In this document: piece by piece, positions 20,642 to 28,962 of the stretch
How positions within the stretch are numbered: position 1 is the first letter of the stretch
Layout: every line of letters starts with the position of its first letter
Source: Polyangiaceae bacterium
Lineage (GTDB): Bacteria; Myxococcota_A; Polyangia; Polyangiales; Polyangiaceae
Direction of reading: 5' to 3'
Assembly (NCBI GenBank): GCA_029261965.1
Contig: JAJDAH010000380.1
Span: forward strand, 1-64,000
Length of the DNA stretch: 64,000 nt
Translations under genes and position numbers: made by a program
Notes under the pieces: model-generated
What the model saw: the letters and a program-made list of their open reading frames with translations, nothing else
Databases searched by the model: none
What the model was told of the DNA's origin: nothing

Positions 20642-22289
20642 GTTCCCGCAGATCTTCGGGAAATACGTTCTCGATCGCGAGCTGGCGTCGGGAGGAATGG
20701 CTCGTGTGTACGAGGCGACCCTCCGTGGCGCTGGTGGGTTCGAGAAGCGCCTCGTGGTCAAGCAGATCCGGCCCGAGCTCGCGTCGGATTCGGCGTTCGT
20801 CGAACGTTTCGTCGAAGAAGCCAAGACCGCGGTCGAGCTTTCCCACCCGAATATCGTGCCCGTCTACGAGCTCGGGGTCGAGCAAGGTGTGTACTACATC
20901 GCCATGGAGTACTGCGAGGGAGCGACCCTCGCGGAAATTCTCCGCGAAACTGGCCCTCTTTCACCCGACGAAGGCGCCTACGTCGGCGTCGAGATTTGCC
21001 GCGGCCTGGACTTCGCGCATCGGCGCGCCGGGGTCATTCATCGAGACGTCACGCCGCGCAACGTGCTGGTCGACGACGAGGGCGCTGTGCGTCTCATCGA
21101 TTTTGGAATCGCGGCGCCAGCGGACCCGGATGGAGATGGGGAGAGCGTGGGTGACGTTCTCGGCTCGCCTGGTCACATGGCGCCCGAGCAGTACGAACGA
21201 ACGAATCTCACCGCGGCTTGTGACGTGTTTGCCGTTGGGACGTTGCTCATCGAAGCGTGGACCGGACGACCGCCATTTCGGCGTTCGACCGTCGCCGAGT
21301 CGCGCGCTGCACTAGAAACGTCGCCGCCGAGCATCGCCGAGCACGACCCTCAGCTCGAGCCCCTCGGCGAACTCGTGGCGACCGCCGTCGAGCTGGATCC
21401 CAAGGAGCGGCCCGAAAGCGCCGAGCAACTCGCGCGTCCCCTGAGGGAGTTTCTTCGCGGCTCGGACGCCGGCGACGTCGCACGCAGGCTCGGCGCACGG
21501 GCGCATCGCGCGCGGGATCGGGCCGACTCGAACCAGGCGTGGGGCAACGAAACGATCAGCGGTGATCCCGAGGACGGTGACCGGCAATCGACCGAAACTC
21601 GAACTTTCGCGGCTCGCGAGGACGTGTCGGTGTGGACCCGCCCGCTGCCCAAAGACACGCCGTCGAGCGGTCCCGGCGAGGGCTCGGGGCCGGCGACACG
21701 AAAGATCTCGAGCGTGGCGCCCCCCGAGGCCAGCCGCGCGGCGAGCCTCGGAGAAGCCGAAGTCGATGGCCCATCGCGGGGGCGATTCGCTCGCCCGCTC
21801 GCGCTCTTGGCAACCATCGGAGTGCTGGCGTTCGGCGTTTCCAAGATGGGGGGCAAAGCGCCCACCGCACCCATCGACGCCCCAAGCGCCACCGTGGCGA
21901 CTGCGAAGGCATCATCGGAGCCTTCGATGCCGCCGAGCGCCTACGCAGAGCAGGCGACGAGCTCTGCGCGCCCGAGCGCGGCGCCGCCGGCCACCGCCGC
22001 ACCACGCGCCAGCGTTCCGATCCCGAACGTCGTGGCGGATGCCGGCGTGGTCGCCGCGACCGAGAAAGGAACACTCACCGTGACCGCGGCACCGGCGTCA
22101 CAGGTCTCCGTCGCCGGGCAGACCTTCGGCTCCACACCTCAAACACTCCAACTGAAACCCGGCTCGTACACCGTCGTCTTCACGTTCCTCGGCGAGAGGT
22201 TGAGCGCGGGCACACGCGTCAAACCCGGCGAGCGTCGCACCGTGCACGCCGACTTCACGAGCGAGCCCCCAAAGGCGTCCGTCCGTTGA
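20640..22289 (+). CDS. Ser/Thr protein kinase with transmembrane segment and PEGA-like C-terminus
   Basis: This 549-residue membrane kinase has its catalytic domain at residues about 8-270: ASGGMARVY (16-24), K41, HRDVTPRN (134-141), DFG (154-156) and an APE equivalent in MAPEQ. HRDV-[ST]-P-x-N replaces the usual HRDLKPEN, a variant often seen in myxobacterial kinases. A charged linker leads to one transmembrane helix (about 380-400). An outer Ala/Pro linker and a PEGA-like beta domain follow at the C-terminus (GTLTVTAAPASQVSVAGQ, STPQTLQLKPGSYTV). The sequence AGGATGAGG at 20625-20632 is a good Shine-Dalgarno site for the ATG at 20640. Confidence 0.93.
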   Translation: MFPQIFGKYVLDRELASGGMARVYEATLRGAGGFEKRLVVKQIRPELASDSAFVERFVEEAKTAVELSHPNIVPVYELGVEQGVYYIAMEYCEGATLAEILRETGPLSPDEGAYVGVEICRGLDFAHRRAGVIHRDVTPRNVLVDDEGAVRLIDFGIAAPADPDGDGESVGDVLGSPGHMAPEQYERTNLTAACDVFAVGTLLIEAWTGRPPFRRSTVAESRAALETSPPSIAEHDPQLEPLGELVATAVELDPKERPESAEQLARPLREFLRGSDAGDVARRLGARAHRARDRADSNQAWGNETISGDPEDGDRQSTETRTFAAREDVSVWTRPLPKDTPSSGPGEGSGPATRKISSVAPPEASRAASLGEAEVDGPSRGRFARPLALLATIGVLAFGVSKMGGKAPTAPIDAPSATVATAKASSEPSMPPSAYAEQATSSARPSAAPPATAAPRASVPIPNVVADAGVVAATEKGTLTVTAAPASQVSVAGQTFGSTPQTLQLKPGSYTVVFTFLGERLSAGTRVKPGERRTVHADFTSEPPKASVR

Positions 22290-22293
22290 GCAA

Positions 22294-22833
22294 CTAACGA
22301 AGCTCTGAGTTAGACGTTGCTCCGGTTTTTCGGAGCGCCTCGTACAAAACGATCGAAACCGCATTCGCCAGGTTCAGTGATCTGACCGCTCCGAGCGTCG
22401 GAATGGCGACGAGGTCGGATCCCCGTTTGGTGAGCAGCTCCATCGGCAGGCCCTCGCTCTCACGTCCGAACACCAACGCGTCACCGGGAGCGAACTCCAC
22501 GTCCAGATAGTTCGTCGGGGCTCTCCCGGTGAAGAGCCAGGACCTGGGTCGCCGGCCGGGGCTGGCTGCGCCAATCGCTTTCTCGGCGGAATCGAGGTCG
22601 TCGTGCTGCTGGACCTGGACGAGGTGCCAGTAGTCGAGCCCCGCGCGACGCACCGCGTGGTCGCTGATGCTGAAACCGAGCCGTCCGACCAGGTGGAGGG
22701 GGGACCCAGTGGCCGCGCAGAGCCGGGCGATGTTGCCCGTATTCGGGGGAATTTCCGGCTCGACCAGCACCACCTGGAAGGGCCGGGCGGGCGCCGGGGC
22801 TCTCAGCCGCGGCCCTGATGCTGTGCCAGCCAT
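22294..22833 (-). CDS. trmL: tRNA (cytidine(34)-2'-O)-methyltransferase TrmL
   Basis: This 179-residue SPOUT methyltransferase has VLVEPEIPPNTGNIARLCAA at the N-terminus, LGFSISDHAVRRAGLDYW in the middle, and the SAM-binding knot GDALVFGRESEGLP with SLNLANAVSIVLYE. It methylates the ribose of the wobble nucleotide in certain leucine tRNAs. The length matches the family when the ATG at 22833 is used; a TTG at 22902 would add 23 residues not usual for the family. It ends four bases from the end of the convergent kinase. Confidence 0.9.
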   Translation of the reverse strand: MAGTASGPRLRAPAPARPFQVVLVEPEIPPNTGNIARLCAATGSPLHLVGRLGFSISDHAVRRAGLDYWHLVQVQQHDDLDSAEKAIGAASPGRRPRSWLFTGRAPTNYLDVEFAPGDALVFGRESEGLPMELLTKRGSDLVAIPTLGAVRSLNLANAVSIVLYEALRKTGATSNSELR

Positions 22834-22931
22834 GGAAAAGCCCTGTTTTGTCGAAGGAGGAGCCGGTTCGAAGCTGCGCTTGACGACGGTCCCGGCCCGC
22901 AAGTAGCCTCGCCCGGGCGGAGACCTGACCC

Positions 22932-24161
22932 GTGGGAATCATTACACGTTTCGCTGCAGTAGCGGCAGCGGCCGGCGCTTTTTTCGTTCCAGCCGTAGCG
23001 GCTGCGGACCCGTTGAACCCTGCGTTTGAGCGCTTGGTGGTCGACCCGCGTTGTCACGCGACGCAGATCGTCAACGGTCTTCCAACCGATCCGGGCGCGT
23101 TCAACGACGACCCGCGAACGATGGCGCAGCTGCGTTTCGATACCGGACGAGAGACGTGCACTCCGGATCACGCTGCGTTCAAACGGTTGATGAACCAGTG
23201 GGGCATCGCATTCGCTCCAACGGCGATGCACTCGGCGCGCACGGTTGGGTTCGGCGGCTTCCATTTTTCGATTGAAGGCGCCGTAACGAAAATCGACGAC
23301 GGTGCGCGCTACTGGCGACTTGGTACACAGGGACCCAAAGACCCGACGACCGGTGCGTCCTCCATCATCAACGACAGCCCGCCGAGCTCCGTGCAGGTCT
23401 GGTCGATGAAGCTCCGCAAGGCGTTCGGTTTCGGTCTCGAAATCACTGGTTCCGTCGGCTTCATGCCTGACACGAGCATTCTCGTCGGCGGCACGGACAT
23501 TCGTCTCAGCTTGCTCGAAGGTTTTCGCGAGGGCATCGGCGGAATCTTCCCCGACGTCGCGGCGGGTGGCGGCGTGCGAACGATTACCGGCGTCTCGGCG
23601 TTCCAGCTCTCGGTCGCGTCGGTGGACGTGCAGATCTCGAAGCCGCTCCCCATCGCCGACTCGTCGATCATCACGCCGTGGATCGGTTGGCAGATGGTGT
23701 TCATGTTCGCGGACTCGAACCTGATTGACCTCACCCCGGCGACTGACCCGGTCAACTACTGCAACTTCACCGGCATCAACGTCCCCGGTAACCCCGACAC
23801 GACCCGCGATGACAAGACGCCCGGTCCTGGTGCCGGGCAGCCCGCGAACCAGGTGTTCGACGGTCAGCCCGTGTGCGCCGGTGGATCGCCGATCGACTTC
23901 AACAACAACGTCGTTTTTCAGAAGGCGCGCTTCGAGCGTCAGCGGTTGAACTTCGGGCTCAGCTATCAGTACGAGATGGTGCAGGCCGGCTTCCAGTTCA
24001 TGACCGACATCGTCGACCCTGCCTCGGCCCAGATTGGCGGGGGCAGCACCACCGTCGTCGACACGCAGACGGGTGTGACCCGACAGATCACCGACAAAGA
24101 GCTGCTCGAGGACGAAGACCGTCAGTGGACGATCGTCGTCGACATCGGCGCGCGCTTCTAG
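22932..24161 (+). CDS. Exported protein, probably outer-membrane barrel-like
   Basis: This 409-residue protein has a clear Sec signal peptide (MGIITRFAAVAAAAGAFFVPAVAAA) and a GTG start at 22932, preceded by GGAG. The mature part alternates polar and hydrophobic residues (FHFSIEGAVTKI, VQVWSMKLRKAFGFGLEITGSVGFM) and ends in an aromatic-terminated strand (WTIVVDIGARF). That ending is typical of outer-membrane beta-barrels recognised by the BAM machinery. No named family is recognised. Confidence 0.75.
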   Translation: MGIITRFAAVAAAAGAFFVPAVAAADPLNPAFERLVVDPRCHATQIVNGLPTDPGAFNDDPRTMAQLRFDTGRETCTPDHAAFKRLMNQWGIAFAPTAMHSARTVGFGGFHFSIEGAVTKIDDGARYWRLGTQGPKDPTTGASSIINDSPPSSVQVWSMKLRKAFGFGLEITGSVGFMPDTSILVGGTDIRLSLLEGFREGIGGIFPDVAAGGGVRTITGVSAFQLSVASVDVQISKPLPIADSSIITPWIGWQMVFMFADSNLIDLTPATDPVNYCNFTGINVPGNPDTTRDDKTPGPGAGQPANQVFDGQPVCAGGSPIDFNNNVVFQKARFERQRLNFGLSYQYEMVQAGFQFMTDIVDPASAQIGGGSTTVVDTQTGVTRQITDKELLEDEDRQWTIVVDIGARF

Positions 24162-24226
24162 CTAGTCCCGCGTCTCAAAAGTCGCGGAGGAAATTCGCGC
24201 GGCGCGTATTCTCGCACAGCAGGGGA

Positions 24227-24895
24227 CTAGTGCAGTAGTTGCCCGTCGCTGCGGTCGACGTGGATGGAGCCGTCGTCGCTTTGCCACGGGGCAGCTTTGA
24301 GGTCGTCGAGCTTCCCGCCGAAACGGGCGCCGAAGTAGACGCCCAGCGCGCTCACCAGAAAGCTCGCGTAGAGCCCCCAGCCCCACGTGAAATCGACGGG
24401 CACCAGGCGGTGGCCCTGCGGCGGAAGCGACCAGAGCATGATGACCTCGCCGAGGGTCATCGCGGCGAACAGTACGGTGATGATGCGCACCCCGCGCATC
24501 TTCATGATCGTTCGGCGGGTCAACACGAGTGGAATCATCACGAACCAGGCCACCGCGCCGCCCCAAAGCCAGCCCGCGCGCCCGCGCGCCAAGTCGAACC
24601 CGCTGATCAGAATGTCGTTCGGCTTGCTCATGTCGACCCATGGCGCGAAAAAGACGGCCAAACCGGCAACGGCGAGCAGGACGAGGGCAGCGCGGCCGCG
24701 ACCGGCATACGTCCACGGCATCGTTCGGTCTTCGGGCGGGACGTACTCGCCTTCGGCGATTTCCTCCGCGATCGCTTCGGCCGACGGTGGCAGCTTGTCG
24801 AGCGGTCGCAGGTCGACCTCGCAATGGGGGCAGAGCTTGGCTTCGTCGCGCTCGAAGAGTTCGCGACAGAAGGGGCACGCCAACAGCTCGCTCAC
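24227..24895 (-). CDS. Zinc-ribbon membrane protein, function unknown
   Basis: This 222-residue protein (GTG start; an ATG at 24922 gives nine more residues) opens with a zinc-ribbon-like pair, CPFCRELF then CPHCEVDL. Four or so transmembrane helices follow (about residues 65-180), then a short acidic tail. A TATGCT -10-like box lies just before the GTG. The arrangement resembles many small bacterial zinc-ribbon membrane proteins of unknown role. Convergent with the barrel-like gene. Confidence 0.78.
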   Translation of the reverse strand: MSELLACPFCRELFERDEAKLCPHCEVDLRPLDKLPPSAEAIAEEIAEGEYVPPEDRTMPWTYAGRGRAALVLLAVAGLAVFFAPWVDMSKPNDILISGFDLARGRAGWLWGGAVAWFVMIPLVLTRRTIMKMRGVRIITVLFAAMTLGEVIMLWSLPPQGHRLVPVDFTWGWGLYASFLVSALGVYFGARFGGKLDDLKAAPWQSDDGSIHVDRSDGQLLH

Positions 24896-25065
24896 GGTCA
24901 AAGCATACGCTAGGGCAGGCATTCTCCTCTTGCGACACCCCGCCGCGCTCCAGGTTCCCAGTCGGTGGCTCCATTTTTGACGCGGCGCGGCATTCCTCTG
25001 GCGACCGCGCCGCCGTTTTGCAGGTGATCACAGATCGAGGGGAGTAGCCTGGTCGCGAGAAAATC

Positions 25066-25758
25066 GTGCAGGAAGAGGTGGCTCAGATCTTCAGTCTCTC
25101 GGCGGACGCTCCGGCCCTGCTGCGAGCGCTGACGCATCCGAGCTTCGCGAACGAGCTCGACGGCGAGGGCGACAACCAGCGCCTCGAGTTTCTTGGCGAC
25201 GCGGTGCTGGGTTTGTGTGTGAGCGAGCTGTTGGTGGAGCGATTTCCCGCCGCCGACGAGGGGGCACTCAGCCGCATGCGCGCCAAGCTCGTCAACGCTG
25301 ACGCGTTGGCTACTTGGGCGCGAGACAACCACATTCCGGCGTCGCTGCGTCTTGGCCGCGGAGCGATGGCTGGTGGTTTGGCAGACAGTACGAACGTGCT
25401 TGCGGACGCCGTCGAGGCGCTCATTGCCGCCTCGTATCTGGAGTCGGGCCTAGACGCGGCTCGGCGCGCATGCCGTCTCATTGCCGAGCGATCGATCGAT
25501 GCGCTCAGCATTGTCGAACGCGATCCGAAGAGCGAGCTGCAGGAGCGTGTGCAGGCGGGCGGCGCCGAGGCGCCCACCTACGTCGTCGTGGATTCTGGGG
25601 GGCCGTCGCACGAGCGCTGGTTCGAGGTGTCGGTCCAATTCCAAGGCGCGGACGTTGCTCGTGGCCGAGGTCGATCCAAACGTTTGGCGGAGCGCTGCGC
25701 CGCCGAAGAAGCACTGGCGAACAGCGCGGCCTGGCCGGAATTACCCGCGAGGGAGTGA
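25066..25758 (+). CDS. rnc: Ribonuclease III
   Basis: This 230-residue double-strand-specific RNase has a catalytic domain with the signature NQRLEFLGDAVLG (family NERLEFLGDxxL) and the second acidic motif ADAVEALIAASYLE. A C-terminal dsRNA-binding domain follows (KSELQERVQ...KRLAERCAAEEAL). It processes rRNA and other structured RNAs. It starts with GTG at 25066. Its stop TGA overlaps the next ATG (TGATG), so the downstream exported protein is coupled to it. Confidence 0.95.
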   Translation: MQEEVAQIFSLSADAPALLRALTHPSFANELDGEGDNQRLEFLGDAVLGLCVSELLVERFPAADEGALSRMRAKLVNADALATWARDNHIPASLRLGRGAMAGGLADSTNVLADAVEALIAASYLESGLDAARRACRLIAERSIDALSIVERDPKSELQERVQAGGAEAPTYVVVDSGGPSHERWFEVSVQFQGADVARGRGRSKRLAERCAAEEALANSAAWPELPARE

Positions 25759-26186
25759 TGATCAAGCAAAAGACATTGGTTAGACGTTGGGCGCTCGCCC
25801 TGGTGCTCGCGGTGGGCGCGACGTTCGTCGCGACGGATTCCTGGGCCGGAAGCTACCTCGACCGCGCGGCGCTCTTGGTCGCCCACGCCAACCAAGAATC
25901 CGCGTACTTACGTGCCCGGCTCTCGGATGACGAGCTCGCGAAGATGCTCCACAAGATGGCGGTAGCGCGAGTGGGCGCCGCCAAGACCATGAACGTGCCC
26001 AAGGAAGTCGCGCAGGCGCATCCGCACCTGCTGTTGATGCTCGAGAACCACGAGCGAGCGGCCGAGGCCGCGGTCGACGGCTCGTCTCAGCGATTTCTCG
26101 TCTATCAGCGTCGGGCTCGCCATGAGGAGAGCATCTTCCGTGGGATCCTCAAGCAGCTCGGCTGGCCCCTGCCGAAGTTGGAGTAG
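25758..26186 (+). CDS. Small exported helical protein
   Basis: This 142-residue protein has a signal peptide (KTLVRRWALALVLAVGATFVATDSWA, cleavage after A) and a helix-rich mature part (YLDRAALLVAHANQESAYLR). It has no known motif. The start overlaps the RNase III stop. The stop codon lies in the first copy of a perfect 20-base tandem duplication. It is probably periplasmic. Confidence 0.78.
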   Translation: MIKQKTLVRRWALALVLAVGATFVATDSWAGSYLDRAALLVAHANQESAYLRARLSDDELAKMLHKMAVARVGAAKTMNVPKEVAQAHPHLLLMLENHERAAEAAVDGSSQRFLVYQRRARHEESIFRGILKQLGWPLPKLE

Positions 26187-26216
26187 CGAGGGCGTCGTTG
26201 GAGTAGCGAGGGCGTC
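26177..26216. repeat. Perfect tandem duplication of 20 bp
   Basis: The unit GTTGGAGTAGCGAGGGCGTC occurs twice back to back (26177-26196 and 26197-26216). The first copy contains the TAG stop of the upstream gene. The second lies between two convergent genes. No hairpin is formed. Confidence 0.9.
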
Positions 26217-26227
26217 GAAGCCGAGTT

Positions 26228-27232
26228 CTAGCGAAGACCTTTTTCGGTCTTTTTGGGCGTCGGGTCTTTGCGCGAAGGTCGGCGCGGGACCGTGCCCGGT
26301 CGCTCCTGCCCGCCGACGTCACCGCCGTTGTCGATCTTGACGTACTTCACGAGGGCGGCGTTGACCTCCCCGACGTCGTCTTTCCAGAGCTTGTCGACCA
26401 GCGCGTCTCGTTTTTCGACGAGCTTCTTGCGAAGGAGGATCTGCCGAATCTGCGGGGCCTCGTCGTCGACGGCACGCGTGACGGACCGCATGCCGCCACG
26501 GCGCCACACCACCGCCCACTTGCCGCCTTCGTTCACCGGCTGCGGCACCACGGCGCCGTTTTTCACCTTGTTGGCGGCCTCGAACAGAGCCGGGTCGACC
26601 TTCACGCGGGGTCGGTCCGTTGCGCCGTCGGGCCGGACGAAGCCGAGATTTCCTTCGCGCATTTTTGTCGCGTCGTCGATCGAATGCTCGCGCGCCAACT
26701 TGGTCCAAGTCTTGGGGCCGTCCGTGCCCTGGACTTGTTTGATGATGCTCTCGGCGAGGGCCTTGTCTTTGACGAGGATCCGCCAGATCTGCAGGCGCCG
26801 GGGCGTGACGTAGCGCGTCTTGTTTTCTTCGTAGTACTCCGCGACGTCGGTGTCGCTGATGGGGGACTTTTCTTTCATGTCCTCCCGAAGGCGGTTTTCG
26901 AGCGTTCGGCGAAGGATGTCGCGAATGCGATCGTGAACTTTGGGCACCTGGTCGAGCTTGTTGACCCGGGCGTGCTCGACGTACAGGGCGTCGAGGGTAG
27001 CGACCTGCTCGACGTAAGCCTTGCGGATCTCCTCCGGCGTCTTTCCGAACTTCTGCCGCTGATGCGGGGGCATCTTGGCGAGCGCGTCAGCGACTTCGCC
27101 GACGGTGATCTCGGTGCTGCCCACACGCACGACGACAGCCTCGTCGTCCTGGGCGCCGGCGGGTCGGTCCTGGGTGAGGAGGGCTGCCGCGAGGGCGACC
27201 GGAAGCAGCAGCGTGGCTCGTTTCGACGTCAT
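26228..27232 (-). CDS. Parvulin-type peptidyl-prolyl isomerase, exported
   Basis: This 334-residue protein has a signal peptide (SKRATLLLPVALAAALLTQDRPAGAQ), a SurA-like N-terminal helical region (EEIRKAYVEQVATLDALYVEHA) and a PpiC-type domain. The domain includes RRLQIWRILVKDK, WTKLAREHSID and EGNLGFVRPDGAT. The C-terminus is basic. It probably assists folding of outer-membrane proteins in the periplasm. An ATG at 27253 is an alternative start. The order and spacing suggest its own transcription unit with the next upstream gene on the minus strand. Confidence 0.88.
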   Translation of the reverse strand: MTSKRATLLLPVALAAALLTQDRPAGAQDDEAVVVRVGSTEITVGEVADALAKMPPHQRQKFGKTPEEIRKAYVEQVATLDALYVEHARVNKLDQVPKVHDRIRDILRRTLENRLREDMKEKSPISDTDVAEYYEENKTRYVTPRRLQIWRILVKDKALAESIIKQVQGTDGPKTWTKLAREHSIDDATKMREGNLGFVRPDGATDRPRVKVDPALFEAANKVKNGAVVPQPVNEGGKWAVVWRRGGMRSVTRAVDDEAPQIRQILLRKKLVEKRDALVDKLWKDDVGEVNAALVKYVKIDNGGDVGGQERPGTVPRRPSRKDPTPKKTEKGLR

Positions 27233-27285
27233 GCCGGAAGCGGTTCTTAGCATCACCCCATCTCCGCACACAGCGAGAGCGACGA

Positions 27286-27750
27286 TCAGCGGCCTTTGTC
27301 GCCGCGATGAGGCCCGCGTTTCGGTTTCTCCCGGAGCACGCCGGCGGTTCGAAGTACCTCGTCGGCCACACCGACGAAACGGTACGTTTCCGGGCGGAAT
27401 TCGTATGCCCGATGTAGGCGCCGGACCAGCTCCACGAGCTGTGGCGTCTCTGGGGCGGGTTTTGGCGGCGGGCACGCTTTCTTGAGGCTCTGGAGGGGCT
27501 CATCGAGACTGAGCAACTCCTGCACGTGCAACAGCACCTCCACGGGCTTGAGCTCGTGTCCGGTGGAACGTCGTTTCCCTTGCCTCAGCTCGTCGAGGAG
27601 TCGCTGACGGCGCTTCTCGGTGCGTCCGTCGAGCCCGCTTCGATCGGTCAGGGCGTCGTTGAAGGCGCGGGCCGCGCGGCGCTTCTCCACGGCCTCACGA
27701 CTCCCGCGGCGGTTTTCCTTCTTGTCCGAGCGCGCGCGCGGCTTGCTCAC
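27286..27750 (-). CDS. Hypothetical basic protein
   Basis: This 154-residue protein (GTG start) has a lysine/arginine-rich N-terminus (residues 1-60) and a helical C-terminal half (PQLVELVRRLHRAYEFRPETYRF). No known motif. The basic N-terminus could bind nucleic acid (inference only). It lies 52 bases after the methyltransferase gene on the same strand, so the two may form an operon. Confidence 0.65.
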   Translation of the reverse strand: MSKPRARSDKKENRRGSREAVEKRRAARAFNDALTDRSGLDGRTEKRRQRLLDELRQGKRRSTGHELKPVEVLLHVQELLSLDEPLQSLKKACPPPKPAPETPQLVELVRRLHRAYEFRPETYRFVGVADEVLRTAGVLREKPKRGPHRGDKGR

Positions 27751-27802
27751 CCGTGCACGTTAGCAGTCAGCTCGGAGGATCCGGGTAACGAATCGACGGC
27801 GC

Positions 27803-28849
27803 TCAGGAAGCTTGGGCCTCTTGCTGGCGCCGACTGCCGGTCCGGCGAAGCCCGGGCTTCGGCACGGCGACCACTCGTTCTTCGAGCGGGCGGACCCCCT
27901 GGGCGCGGAGACGCTTGCGGGTGACCCGCAAGGCCTGAGAGCTCTCGTCGACTCCAACGACGCGGCGGCCCTTGCGCGCGCAGACCGCCAGCGTGGTCCC
28001 ACTCCCCGCGTAGGGGTCGATCACTAGGTCGCCGGGATCGGTGCACGCCTCGATGAGACGCTCGATCAAAGCTTCCGGCTTCTGCGTCGGGTACCCCGTT
28101 CTCTCCCGCGCAACGGGGGCGACGATGCCGATCTCCCAGACGTCGCCCATCGGCGTTCCTCGGGATTCTTCGTCGGTGGTGCTCGAGCGGGTTCGCCGAC
28201 CGTCGCCGCCGACGACAGCCCGCTGCTTGTTTCGACCCCACGTGGCCACCGTCGACGCGGCGAGCGGCTCGTAGAGTTGCCGAAACCGCGTGTCTCCGTC
28301 GGGGTCCTTCACATAACGAAGAAGTACGTCGTGCACGCGTTGGAAGTTTTTCGTCTTGCTCGGCCAACGGCGATAGCGCCAGACGATCTCGCTGGCGAAG
28401 CACTCGGGACCGAAGATCTCGTCGCACAGGACCTTGGCGTAGTGGCTCGTTTTGGGGTCCACATGCAGGACGAGGCACCCGTGGCTGGCGAGCAGCGCCC
28501 ACGCGCCCTCGATCCGCGCCTTCAGTGCGTCCAGGTATTCGGACAGGCTGTTCCAGCGATCATCGAACGCGGGGGACACCGATCGGACGATTTTTCCCGT
28601 TCGGGCGTCTCGCGAGCGATTGACGCGCGCGTGCTGGCGCCCCGTGAAAAATGGCGGATCGAGATAGGCGAGCGCAAATCCTTCCTCCGACCGATCGGCG
28701 AGGGCGCGCATCGCGGAAACGTTGTCCCCTTCGACGAGCATGCAGGACGGATGACCGCGGCGGGCGAGCTCCAGATTCGAGGCGGTCGGCTCCGGGTTGA
28801 CGGATTTTCCGGGCCACTCGAGCCGGACACGCGGGGAGAGCACTGTCAC
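27803..28849 (-). CDS. Solitary DNA methyltransferase (N6-adenine or N4-cytosine, beta-class order)
   Basis: This 348-residue enzyme has the catalytic motif DPPF (LAYLDPPFFTG) in its N-terminal third and the SAM-binding motif DPYAGSGTT in its C-terminal part, as in beta-class enzymes. Other pieces are TGYPTQKPEALIERLIEA and VHDVLLRY. It starts with GTG at 28849, three bases from the divergent trpS frame extension and 113 bases from the chosen trpS start. No restriction endonuclease is adjacent, so it is probably an orphan methylase with an epigenetic or replication role. Confidence 0.88.
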   Translation of the reverse strand: MTVLSPRVRLEWPGKSVNPEPTASNLELARRGHPSCMLVEGDNVSAMRALADRSEEGFALAYLDPPFFTGRQHARVNRSRDARTGKIVRSVSPAFDDRWNSLSEYLDALKARIEGAWALLASHGCLVLHVDPKTSHYAKVLCDEIFGPECFASEIVWRYRRWPSKTKNFQRVHDVLLRYVKDPDGDTRFRQLYEPLAASTVATWGRNKQRAVVGGDGRRTRSSTTDEESRGTPMGDVWEIGIVAPVARERTGYPTQKPEALIERLIEACTDPGDLVIDPYAGSGTTLAVCARKGRRVVGVDESSQALRVTRKRLRAQGVRPLEERVVAVPKPGLRRTGSRRQQEAQAS

Positions 28850-28962
28850 GAATGAAATCGTACCGAGTCGCGATCCGAGGGGGCCAAGTTCGAGCGCTCG
28901 CGCGGGGTGTGCTTCTGCGCTCTTGCCTCGGAGGTCCGCTGGGGCTAACCCCGGGCATCGTC

